From Bacteriovoracaceae bacterium UBA7695 (GTDB lineage Bacteria; Bdellovibrionota; Bacteriovoracia; Bacteriovoracales; Bacteriovoracaceae), in contig DLGL01000008.1 in assembly GCA_002482685.1 (NCBI GenBank), forward strand, positions 1-5,523: a stretch of DNA of 5,523 nt, written 5' to 3'. Made by a program: the position numbers and the translations under genes. How positions within the stretch are numbered: the first letter of the stretch is position 1; every line of letters begins with the position of its first letter. Below are positions 1-5,523 of this stretch, in pieces. The notes below the pieces were generated by a model. That model did no database searches. It was not told the DNA's origin and saw only the letters and a list, made by a program, of their open reading frames with translations.

Positions 1-1815
1 ATACCCATCACTGCGTGGTTACCTACCACTGTTAAAGAAGCTAAAAAGCGCGGCTGGGATGAGCTCGATGTTATTTTGATAACAGGGGACGCGTATGTTG
101 ATCATCCCGCTTTCGGTGCAGCGGTTATGGGTCGGATCTTTGAATCTTTGGGTCTTAAAGTAGCGATTATTGCTCAACCTAACTGGCGGGATGATCTTCG
201 TGATTTCAAAAAATTTGGTAAGCCAAAATATTTCTTTGGAGTGACTTCTGGAAATATGGATTCGATGGTCAATAAGTACACTGCAGGCAAGCGTCTGCGC
301 TCAACTGATGCTTACACACCAGGGGGCTCCCCGGATTTTAGACCGGATTATGCGACTACCGTTTACACACAAAAACTTAAAAGTATCTATCCTGACGTTC
401 CGGTTCTCATTGGTGGTATTGAGGCTTCTCTCAGACGGGTTACTCACTATGATTTCTGGTCTGATAAACTCATGCCCAATATTCTCACGGCTTCGGGAGC
501 AGATTTGTTGGTTTATGGTATGGGCGAGCAGCCCATCAGGGATTTAATTAAATACCTCGTGAAGGGAATTCCATTTGATTCCTTAAAAACAATTCCTCAG
601 ACAGCAGTTTTAATCGATGCTGAGGATGAACTTCCTAAAAATAAACAGTGGGAAGACTTTGAACTGACAAGCCATGAAGATTGCCTGGCAGATAAAAAAG
701 CCTATTCTAAGAACTTCATGCACGTTGAAGTCGAGAGTAATAAGCAGTTTGCTAAACGGCTGAATCAAAAAGTTGGCGACAAACGTCTGGTGATTAATCC
801 TCCTTACCAGACCATGACTGAAAAAGAGATCGATAACTCTTTTGATCTTCCTTACACCAGACTCCCACATCCTAAGTACAAAGACCGTGGTCCTATCGCC
901 GCCTTTGATATGATTAAGTTCTCCATCAACACTCACCGTGGATGCTTTGGCGGATGTAGCTTTTGTACTATCTCCGCCCACCAGGGGAAGATGATTGCTT
1001 CGCGCTCGAAAGCTTCGATCATGAAAGAGCTTGATCAAGTGGTGCGGATGCCGGATTACAAGGGCTACATCTCTGATATGGGGGGGCCGTCGGCCAATAT
1101 GTATCAGATGAAGGGAATAGATCAGGCCATCTGTGACAAGTGTGCCGCTCCCTCGTGCGTTTTTCCTCAGGTTTGTAAAAATCTTGAAACCAATCCCCAG
1201 AAAATGACTGATCTCTACCGAGAAGTCAGTAAACACCCAGCTGTTAAAAAAGCCTTTGTAAGTTCTGGTCTACGCTATGATCTCATGTTTGATCCCCGGT
1301 CTTCTCATCCTAAGCAGGATGAGGAATACGTTGAGCAGCTTATCACTCACCACGTTTCAGGGCGCTTAAAAGTGGCCCCAGAGCACACAGAAGATGAAGT
1401 CTTAAAGCTTATGCGAAAACCGAGCTTTGATTACTTTCATAAATTCAAACTGCGTTTTGAAGAAGTGAGTAGGAAAAAAGGCATTAAGCAGGAAATCATT
1501 CCTTACTTCATTTCAAGTCATCCGGGTTGTACTCCAGAAGATATGGCCAAACTTGCGGCGAAAACTAAGGCACTTGGTTATAAACTTGAGCAGATTCAGG
1601 ATTTCACGCCGACGCCAATGACAGTGGCAACTGAGATTTATTATTCGGGGTATCATCCCTACACCCTTAAAAAGGTCGATACGGCCATTTCTCTGGATGA
1701 TAAAACCAAGCAGAGGACTTTTTTCTTCTGGTATAAACCAGAAAACAAAATCTTCATCAAAAACTACCTCTCTAAGGCCAAAATGTTTGATACCATGAAG
1801 GATTTGTTCGGTTAA
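1..1815 (+). CDS. ygiQ: YgiQ-family radical SAM protein (5' end missing)
   Basis: Cytosolic radical SAM iron-sulfur enzyme of the YgiQ (UPF0313) family; its substrate is not established. The frame is open from base 1, so the true start lies upstream; 604 residues are visible (window numbering). Residues 28-36 read TGDAYVDHP, a near-invariant N-terminal motif of the family, followed by IIAQPNW. The radical SAM cluster motif CFGGCSFC has cysteines at 315, 319 and 322 and would bind the 4Fe-4S cluster that cleaves S-adenosylmethionine. Downstream come DMGGPSANMY, a second cysteine group (378, 381, 386, 392), SGLRYDL, KVAPEHTE and PYFISSHPG, all typical of YgiQ. The C-terminal part (PTPMTVAT onward) is shorter than in E. 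coli YgiQ (about 739 residues). From homologues, roughly 15-30 N-terminal residues are missing. A TTG at base 76 could be miscalled as a start, but it falls inside the TGDAYVDHP region. The family is certain; the biochemical role is open. Confidence 0.95.
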   Translation: MPITAWLPTTVKEAKKRGWDELDVILITGDAYVDHPAFGAAVMGRIFESLGLKVAIIAQPNWRDDLRDFKKFGKPKYFFGVTSGNMDSMVNKYTAGKRLRSTDAYTPGGSPDFRPDYATTVYTQKLKSIYPDVPVLIGGIEASLRRVTHYDFWSDKLMPNILTASGADLLVYGMGEQPIRDLIKYLVKGIPFDSLKTIPQTAVLIDAEDELPKNKQWEDFELTSHEDCLADKKAYSKNFMHVEVESNKQFAKRLNQKVGDKRLVINPPYQTMTEKEIDNSFDLPYTRLPHPKYKDRGPIAAFDMIKFSINTHRGCFGGCSFCTISAHQGKMIASRSKASIMKELDQVVRMPDYKGYISDMGGPSANMYQMKGIDQAICDKCAAPSCVFPQVCKNLETNPQKMTDLYREVSKHPAVKKAFVSSGLRYDLMFDPRSSHPKQDEEYVEQLITHHVSGRLKVAPEHTEDEVLKLMRKPSFDYFHKFKLRFEEVSRKKGIKQEIIPYFISSHPGCTPEDMAKLAAKTKALGYKLEQIQDFTPTPMTVATEIYYSGYHPYTLKKVDTAISLDDKTKQRTFFFWYKPENKIFIKNYLSKAKMFDTMKDLFG

Positions 1816-1826
1816 TCCCGCGTAAT

Positions 1827-1858
1827 TTGTTGGTTTTTCGCCTCTGGTAGCCTAATAT
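1827..1858 (+). promoter_or_regulatory. possible weak promoter upstream of uup
   Basis: TTGGTT at 1830-1835 (three of six -35 consensus bases) lies 17 bases before TAATAT at 1853-1858 (four of six -10 bases). A transcript from here would begin around 1865, almost at the ATG at 1868, which would make the mRNA nearly leaderless. That fits the lack of any purine-rich ribosome binding site before this ATG. The match is weak. No terminator separates ygiQ from uup, so read-through from ygiQ is equally possible. Confidence 0.25.
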
Positions 1859-1867
1859 CTTCCCTAT

Positions 1868-3763
1868 ATGAGTACTCTTTTAACGCTTCAGAACCTGAGT
1901 CTGCATTACCCCCATAAAACTATTTTTCAAGATGTGACTTTCACACTGAATCAAGGTGATAAAATCGGGGTCCTGGGACTTAACGGTCACGGAAAATCTT
2001 CTCTCTTTAAAATCATCGCAGGCGAGGCCACACCCGATACCACGGTGCCGGCCTTTATTTACGATAAGAGTAAAGACTTTACTTATTTCTACGTCCCTCA
2101 GGAATTAACTAATCTTGAAGACTGGACCATTGAAAACTATTTCTTTGAATTCCATCCGGCGATGAAAGTTCTAAAACTTAAACTCGATAAAATTAACGAT
2201 AAGCTTGGATCTGGAGAAGGGGACTTTGATAAACTCATCAATGAACAAGGTCATATCTACGAAGAACTCTTAAAGCTTGGTGAAGATAAACTTCACGCTC
2301 AGTACATCAGTTACCTTAAATATTTTGGTCTTGAAAACTATGACCGAAAGATGAGTTCTCTGTCTGGTGGTGAGCAAAGAAAAGTCGCCTTAAGCCTCGG
2401 ACTTTCTGCTCCTCAGGAACTTATCCTCTGGGATGAGCCTACCAACCATTTGGATCTTGAAACCATCCAGGATTTTGAAGATGAGCTCCAGGGTTCGCGC
2501 AAAACCTTTATGATCATCTCCCATGATAGAAGTTTATTAAACAACGTCGTGGATAGAATTATTCATATTCAGCGCGGAAAACTCAGAAGCTTCAGCGGAA
2601 CCTATGAAGCTTACCTTCAGTTCTTGCAAGACGATCAGAAACGCCGTGAAAAAGAATTAGACAAGCTCACCAACATTCAGCGCAGAGAGACTGCCTGGAT
2701 CAGCCGTGGGGCCAAAGCACGTCGAACTAAAAGTAAAAAACGAATTGAAGACTACGGCTCCCTTAGTAAAACGATTACTGATCTCAAAGCCCAGGCCCAT
2801 AAATCAGTCAGCTTAGATTTAAAATCTTCTGGAAGAAAATCGAAGATCTTAATTGCAGCAGAAGACTTAACGCTTAAATTCGGTGAGAGAACACTTTTTG
2901 ATAAACTCAATTTCTCTATTGCTAAGGGTGATAAGATTGCCCTCCTTGGAAGAAACGGTGTCGGTAAATCATCTCTGTTAAAAATTCTTCTAGGGGAATT
3001 AGAGCAGACTTCTGGAACGGTTAAGCGTCTGGATAATCTTGATTCAGGGTACTTCTCTCAAAAAAGAGAAGGGCTAAAAGATGAAGAGACTCCTTGGCAA
3101 ATGATTGGCGAGGGGATTGATTACGTGATCTCAAATACAGGGGATAAGCGCCACGTGGCTTCATACCTTGAAGGCTTCTTATTCAGCTCGGATGAAATCA
3201 AGCGGCCTATTCACACCTTCTCAGGTGGAGAAAAAAACCGTCTGCAATTAGCTCAGTTTATGAAACATGCCCGGGATATCTGGATCTTTGATGAGCCTAC
3301 CAATGATCTGGATTTAGAAACCATCGGGATTTTAGAAGATGAACTTCGCGCTTATGAAGGGGCCTTGATTGTGGTCGGACATGATAGATCATTCATTGAG
3401 AACGTGACCGATAAGTGCTGGGTTCTTCACGAAGGGAAAATGGAAAACTTTGAGGCAGGATTCTCACACGCTGAGATGTTCCTCGAAGCGATTCACCTGG
3501 AAGAGCAGCTTAAAAAGAAAGCTCCACCGGCGGAAGTTAAAAAAGTGGTTTCTGTCGATAAGATGAGTAATAAAGAGCGAAACCGCTATAATGAACTCGA
3601 AAAAGAAATTGAAAAAACCGAAGAAAAAATTGCGGCAATCAAGGGCGAGATGAATGGAGCTAGCTTTACAAAGTTAGCTGAACTTCAATCCAAACTTGAT
3701 GTGCTGGATACAAAATTAGAATCTTTTGTTAACGAATGGGCCACTCTTGGGGCCAAATTATAA
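1868..3763 (+). CDS. uup: ABC-F ATPase, Uup type
   Basis: Soluble twin-ATPase ABC-F protein of 631 residues, close in length to E. coli Uup (635). ABC-F proteins have no membrane domain and act at the ribosome; Uup has also been linked to DNA-structure and transposon-excision phenotypes. Nucleotide domain 1 has Walker A GLNGHGKS (37-44), signature LSGGE (165-169), Walker B with DEP and catalytic E190, and switch H219. The charged linker (about 240-325) contains WISRGAKARRT (277-287), close to the Uup sequence. Domain 2 has Walker A GRNGVGKS (361-368), FSGGE (451-455), E476 and H505. Residues about 564-625 form a heptad-like charged coiled coil after an Ala/Pro/Lys hinge, matching Uup's C-terminal DNA-binding domain and separating it from EttA and YbiT. 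The ATG at 1868 is the only start after an in-frame TAA at 1853; it lacks a Shine-Dalgarno sequence. The BI-1 gene follows 11 bases after the stop. All catalytic residues are present, so it should be active. Confidence 0.93.
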   Translation: MSTLLTLQNLSLHYPHKTIFQDVTFTLNQGDKIGVLGLNGHGKSSLFKIIAGEATPDTTVPAFIYDKSKDFTYFYVPQELTNLEDWTIENYFFEFHPAMKVLKLKLDKINDKLGSGEGDFDKLINEQGHIYEELLKLGEDKLHAQYISYLKYFGLENYDRKMSSLSGGEQRKVALSLGLSAPQELILWDEPTNHLDLETIQDFEDELQGSRKTFMIISHDRSLLNNVVDRIIHIQRGKLRSFSGTYEAYLQFLQDDQKRREKELDKLTNIQRRETAWISRGAKARRTKSKKRIEDYGSLSKTITDLKAQAHKSVSLDLKSSGRKSKILIAAEDLTLKFGERTLFDKLNFSIAKGDKIALLGRNGVGKSSLLKILLGELEQTSGTVKRLDNLDSGYFSQKREGLKDEETPWQMIGEGIDYVISNTGDKRHVASYLEGFLFSSDEIKRPIHTFSGGEKNRLQLAQFMKHARDIWIFDEPTNDLDLETIGILEDELRAYEGALIVVGHDRSFIENVTDKCWVLHEGKMENFEAGFSHAEMFLEAIHLEEQLKKKAPPAEVKKVVSVDKMSNKERNRYNELEKEIEKTEEKIAAIKGEMNGASFTKLAELQSKLDVLDTKLESFVNEWATLGAKL

Positions 3764-3766
3764 AGT

Positions 3767-3770
3767 GAGG
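3767..3770 (+). promoter_or_regulatory. ribosome binding site of the BI-1 gene
   Basis: GAGG, four bases before the ATG at 3775 and just downstream of the uup stop codon (3761-3763). It fixes the start of the BI-1 gene. Its closeness to the uup stop suggests that terminating ribosomes can reinitiate here (translational coupling). Confidence 0.7.
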
Positions 3771-3774
3771 AACT

Positions 3775-4488
3775 ATGGAACCTGTTATTAAAGGGACTTA
3801 TGAGAATCCTTCTCAAAGCCTGGCCGTTGGTCAGTACATGTCGAAAGTATATTTATGGATGAGTGTCGGAATTCTTCTGACGGCCATCGTTGCTATGAGT
3901 TTTGCCAGTGATCCCGAACTTGTTTTTACTGTAGCTTCTAACAAGATTCTTTACTGGGGTCTCTTTATCGTTCAGATCGGTTTAGTGATGTGGCTCTCTG
4001 CCGGTATTCACAAGATGAATGCCCTGACTGCAACCGCTCTATTTTTAATCTACGCTTCACTCACTGGTGTAACTCTTTCGGTGATATCTTTGGTTTATAC
4101 TCAAGAGAGCATTGCGAGCGCCTTTTTCACCACTGCCGCTGGTTTTGCAGGACTTTCGGCCTACGGATACTTCACTAAGCGTGACCTCGGTCCGGTTGGA
4201 AATTTCTGTCAGATGGGCCTTTGGGGTCTGGTTGGTTTCGGATTAATTACAATCTTCTTCCCATCTCTCATGGGGACAACTGCCAGTAAGGTTTATGGAC
4301 TGGTAGGGATTGTCGTATTCGCTGGATTAACGGCCTATGACACTCAGGCAATTAAATCCATGGCCCTTCAGGCGCGGACGCAAGAAGAGCAGAGTAAGGG
4401 TGCCATTATTGGTGCTTTGAAGCTCTATCTTGATTTCATCAATCTTTTCTTATTCCTTCTTAGAATGTCTGGTGACCGTAGACGCTAG
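3775..4488 (+). CDS. Bax inhibitor-1 family inner-membrane protein (YbhL/YccA-like)
   Basis: Integral inner-membrane protein of the BI-1/TMBIM family (UPF0005), 237 residues, the usual length for bacterial members. Relatives include E. coli YbhL and YccA (YccA modulates the FtsH protease) and B. subtilis YetJ, a pH-sensitive calcium leak. Seven hydrophobic segments are visible at about 25-44, 57-76, 82-108, 113-132, 144-166, 172-192 and 209-231, after a short polar N-terminus that is probably cytosolic. Family hallmarks are GLTAYDTQ (184-191) in helix 6 and LYLDFINLFLFLLR (217-230) in the last helix. D189 and D220 probably correspond to the aspartate pair that gates YetJ (D171/D195), though the spacing here is longer because of a charged loop (about 194-208). 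It ends with a basic GDRRR tail. The start is supported by the GAGG site four bases upstream. It lies 11 bases behind uup and is followed by a terminator-like hairpin, so it is probably the last gene of that operon. Family is confident; which subfamily activity applies is not. Confidence 0.93.
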   Translation: MEPVIKGTYENPSQSLAVGQYMSKVYLWMSVGILLTAIVAMSFASDPELVFTVASNKILYWGLFIVQIGLVMWLSAGIHKMNALTATALFLIYASLTGVTLSVISLVYTQESIASAFFTTAAGFAGLSAYGYFTKRDLGPVGNFCQMGLWGLVGFGLITIFFPSLMGTTASKVYGLVGIVVFAGLTAYDTQAIKSMALQARTQEEQSKGAIIGALKLYLDFINLFLFLLRMSGDRRR

Positions 4489-4496
4489 TTTCGCTC

Positions 4497-4528
4497 TTGT
4501 CCGGTGTTAAATAGCACCGGACAAATTT
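4497..4528 (+). terminator. rho-independent terminator after the BI-1 gene
   Basis: A perfect 10-bp inverted repeat pairs 4497-4506 (TTGTCCGGTG) with 4515-4524 (CACCGGACAA). The eight-base loop can close by a further T-A and G-T pair to leave four bases. A short T run (4526-4528) follows. The stem is strong and GC-rich in the middle, and it begins nine bases after the BI-1 stop. The T tract is short, so termination may be partial. There is no T run on the reverse strand side, so I read it as a + strand terminator. An operator role for such a clean palindrome cannot be excluded. Confidence 0.72.
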
Positions 4529-4570
4529 GCCCGATTCATCTCGCAATAAATTCCCTTTAAACTATAAGGG

Positions 4571-5194
4571 ATGAAAACTCTTCTTCTTATTGGTTTTTTT
4601 GCATGTCTCTACCTCCACTTCCAAAAACAGGATGCAGTGGTTGAGCAACTTGACGTGCTATCAACAAAACAGTCTGCCGTTAAAAAAATGCCTATGCCTC
4701 AGGTTGAACGTCCCGCTATCACTCATATCCAGACTCCAGTTGAGGAAAAGATTGCTGAGAGCGAATCAAGCGAAGATATGATTACCGATGAAGACCTCGC
4801 CATGAGTGATGAGAATACTGAATTTCAGATTCCCTGGGATGAGGTTGAAGAGGGCTGGAAGACAAATTTAAGAGAGTATTTAGTCAGTGTTGATCCGGAT
4901 AAAGCTGATGAGATGTTTGCTGCTTATCTGGAAGAAAAAAAGAAGTATGTTGATAGAATCGATTTCTCTGACGCTGAATCCGGGGCGATGGATGATCCTG
5001 AAGCGGTAAAAAACTCAGAACCAATGCTGGTTGAAAGTGACGCCAAGGAAGATGACCTGCAGCGAAGCCATTCAGATAATTTAAAAGACATTTTCGGAGA
5101 TCACTACTCGGCCGTAGAAGCTCTTCATAAAGAGTACGTAGATTCTGTTCAGTACCTGAACCGTGATTCTCAGAAATTCAGTATTTCTTTCTAG
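4571..5194 (+). CDS. hypothetical acidic protein with N-terminal membrane anchor
   Basis: Not recognised; no function is assigned. The protein has 207 residues. Residues 1-16 (MKTLLLIGFFACLYLH) form one short hydrophobic segment after a lysine, consistent with a signal anchor or uncleaved signal peptide placing the rest in the periplasm. C12 follows FFA, a poor lipobox because of the Phe at -3, so a lipoprotein is possible but less likely. Residues about 34-57 are Pro/Lys/Gln-rich and look like a flexible linker. Residues 58-95 are very acidic. From about 89 (WDEVEEGWKTNLREYL) to 130 the sequence looks helical, then comes another acidic stretch (131-163), then a last helical segment (about 169-197). 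By my count 47 of 207 residues are Asp/Glu against 21 Lys/Arg. The ATG at 4571 is the only plausible start: a TAA lies in frame two codons upstream, and the next Met (40) would lose the anchor. AAGGG directly abuts the ATG, too close for a normal ribosome binding site. The gene stands alone between a terminator and the ybiT promoter. Confidence 0.8.
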   Translation: MKTLLLIGFFACLYLHFQKQDAVVEQLDVLSTKQSAVKKMPMPQVERPAITHIQTPVEEKIAESESSEDMITDEDLAMSDENTEFQIPWDEVEEGWKTNLREYLVSVDPDKADEMFAAYLEEKKKYVDRIDFSDAESGAMDDPEAVKNSEPMLVESDAKEDDLQRSHSDNLKDIFGDHYSAVEALHKEYVDSVQYLNRDSQKFSISF

Positions 5195-5255
5195 ACTCAA
5201 GGCGCAAATCGTCCTTATTACCTCAAAATTTAGCCTCGAAGCTTCCTGATAGTTC
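5195..5255. other. intergenic stretch, no clear terminator
   Basis: The gap after the acidic hypothetical gene contains no convincing hairpin with a T run. It holds the eight-base palindrome GAAGCTTC (5238-5245), which has no loop and is probably chance. Transcription of the upstream gene may therefore read into the ybiT-like gene. Confidence 0.4.
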
Positions 5256-5264
5256 TGCTATATT
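5256..5264 (+). promoter_or_regulatory. extended -10 promoter element before the ybiT-like gene
   Basis: TGCTATATT reads as the extended -10 form TGn followed by TATATT (five of six consensus bases at 5259-5264). No good -35 box is seen at the expected distance, as is usual for extended -10 promoters. A start around 5271 would give a leader of about 20 bases ahead of the ATG at 5292, long enough for the GGGGA element at 5279-5283. Confidence 0.45.
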
Positions 5265-5278
5265 GGGTCAAAATTTTC

Positions 5279-5283
5279 GGGGA
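5279..5283 (+). promoter_or_regulatory. likely ribosome binding site of the ybiT-like gene
   Basis: GGGGA lies eight bases before the ATG at 5292. It is an imperfect Shine-Dalgarno match but the only purine run at a suitable distance. It overlaps the eight-base palindrome GGGATCCC (5280-5287). Confidence 0.45.
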
Positions 5284-5291
5284 TCCCTATT

Positions 5292-5523
5292 ATGATTGCA
5301 GCTCATGACTTACGACTTCAGTTTGGTGGAAGAACGTTATTTGATGATGTGAATTTGAAGTTCACCGCAGGTAACTGTTACGGTGTGATTGGTGCCAATG
5401 GTGCTGGTAAATCTACCTTCATTAAAATTCTCTCAGGTGAGATTACTCCTACTGCTGGTCGGGTTGAAATTTCTCCCGGTGAGCGTCTGGCCGTTCTCAA
5501 ACAAAACCATTTTGCTTACGAAG
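5292..5523 (+). CDS. ybiT: ABC-F ATPase, YbiT type (3' end beyond the window)
   Basis: The first 77 codons of a second ABC-F ATPase; the frame remains open at the window end. Residues include LQFGGRTLFDDV near the N-terminus, then YGVIGANGAGKST, a complete Walker A (GANGAGKS) that binds ATP phosphates, then FIKILSGEITPTAG, PGERLAVL and KQNHFAYE up to the Q-loop region. The GN-YG-IGANG-GKSTF-KIL pattern and the K/RQ-F-A/FE ending resemble E. coli YbiT (about 530 residues) more than Uup or EttA, so about 450 residues should follow. YbiT-type proteins are cytosolic and thought to act on the ribosome in translation. The start is set by the N-terminal alignment with the family and by GGGGA eight bases upstream. 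Membership in ABC-F cannot be proved from the first domain fragment alone, since the second domain is not visible, but the YbiT likeness is strong. Confidence 0.85.
   Translation, partial: MIAAHDLRLQFGGRTLFDDVNLKFTAGNCYGVIGANGAGKSTFIKILSGEITPTAGRVEISPGERLAVLKQNHFAYE

Noticed and set aside
308..547. A 79-codon + strand frame inside ygiQ
   Set aside because: An out-of-frame overlap with a strongly conserved protein; no ribosome binding site or recognisable product.
610..1236. A 208-codon open frame on the reverse strand inside ygiQ
   Set aside because: It lies wholly opposite the conserved YgiQ coding sequence, including the radical SAM motif, and its translation has no recognisable domain. 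It is a shadow of the real gene.
1816..1867. A terminator between ygiQ and uup
   Set aside because: There is a T run (1834-1838), but no inverted repeat precedes it.
3990..4178. A 62-codon + strand frame inside the BI-1 gene
   Set aside because: The Cys/His/Phe-rich translation results from reading transmembrane codons out of frame.
4590..4781. A 63-codon + strand frame inside the acidic hypothetical gene
   Set aside because: It overlaps the longer frame, which has an anchor segment and consistent composition; this one looks like an out-of-frame shadow.
5177..5194. C-terminal KFSISF resembling the terminal signature of outer-membrane beta-barrels
   Set aside because: The rest of the protein is acidic and helix-like, with no alternating beta-strand pattern, so a final Phe alone is not enough.
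5270..5287. Adjacent palindromes AAAATTTT (5270-5277) and GGGATCCC (5280-5287) in the ybiT leader
   Set aside because: Both are loop-free eight-base palindromes that cannot form hairpins and are short enough to arise by chance; no repeat copy is seen nearby.

Overview
The window carries five protein-coding genes, all on the + strand: the 3' part of a YgiQ-family radical SAM gene, an ABC-F ATPase of the Uup type, a Bax inhibitor-1 family membrane protein, an unrecognised acidic membrane-anchored protein, and the 5' end of a second ABC-F ATPase of the YbiT type. There are no RNA genes, insertion sequences, CRISPR repeats or other mobile signatures. Coding density is high, and base composition and codon use look even throughout (moderate GC by eye, roughly mid-40s percent).

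Organism: YgiQ, Uup, YbiT and a YccA/YbhL-like BI-1 protein together suggest a Gram-negative, proteobacteria-like genome. The moderate GC, compact one-direction layout and lysine/acid-rich anchored hypothetical protein would fit a Bdellovibrionota/Bacteriovorax-type bacterium. That placement is a guess from general impression, not from a diagnostic marker.

Layout: 1-1815 is the radical SAM gene, whose start lies upstream of the window. A 52-base gap without a hairpin leads to uup (1868-3763). Only 11 bases, holding a GAGG ribosome binding site, separate uup from the BI-1 gene (3775-4488), so these two look co-transcribed and possibly translationally coupled. A strong hairpin at 4497-4524 with a short T run closes this block. 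The anchored hypothetical gene (4571-5194) follows as its own unit. A 97-base gap with an extended -10 promoter-like element then precedes the ybiT-like gene, which starts at 5292 and runs off the window.

Function: the two ABC-F proteins are cytosolic ATPases of a family that acts on the ribosome, not in transport. YgiQ is an iron-sulfur enzyme of unknown substrate. The BI-1 protein is a seven-helix inner-membrane protein of the Ca2+-leak/stress family. I see no evidence that the genes form one dedicated system. The region looks like ordinary conserved housekeeping DNA with one lineage-specific unknown, and I did not find a new defence, mobile or biosynthetic system.
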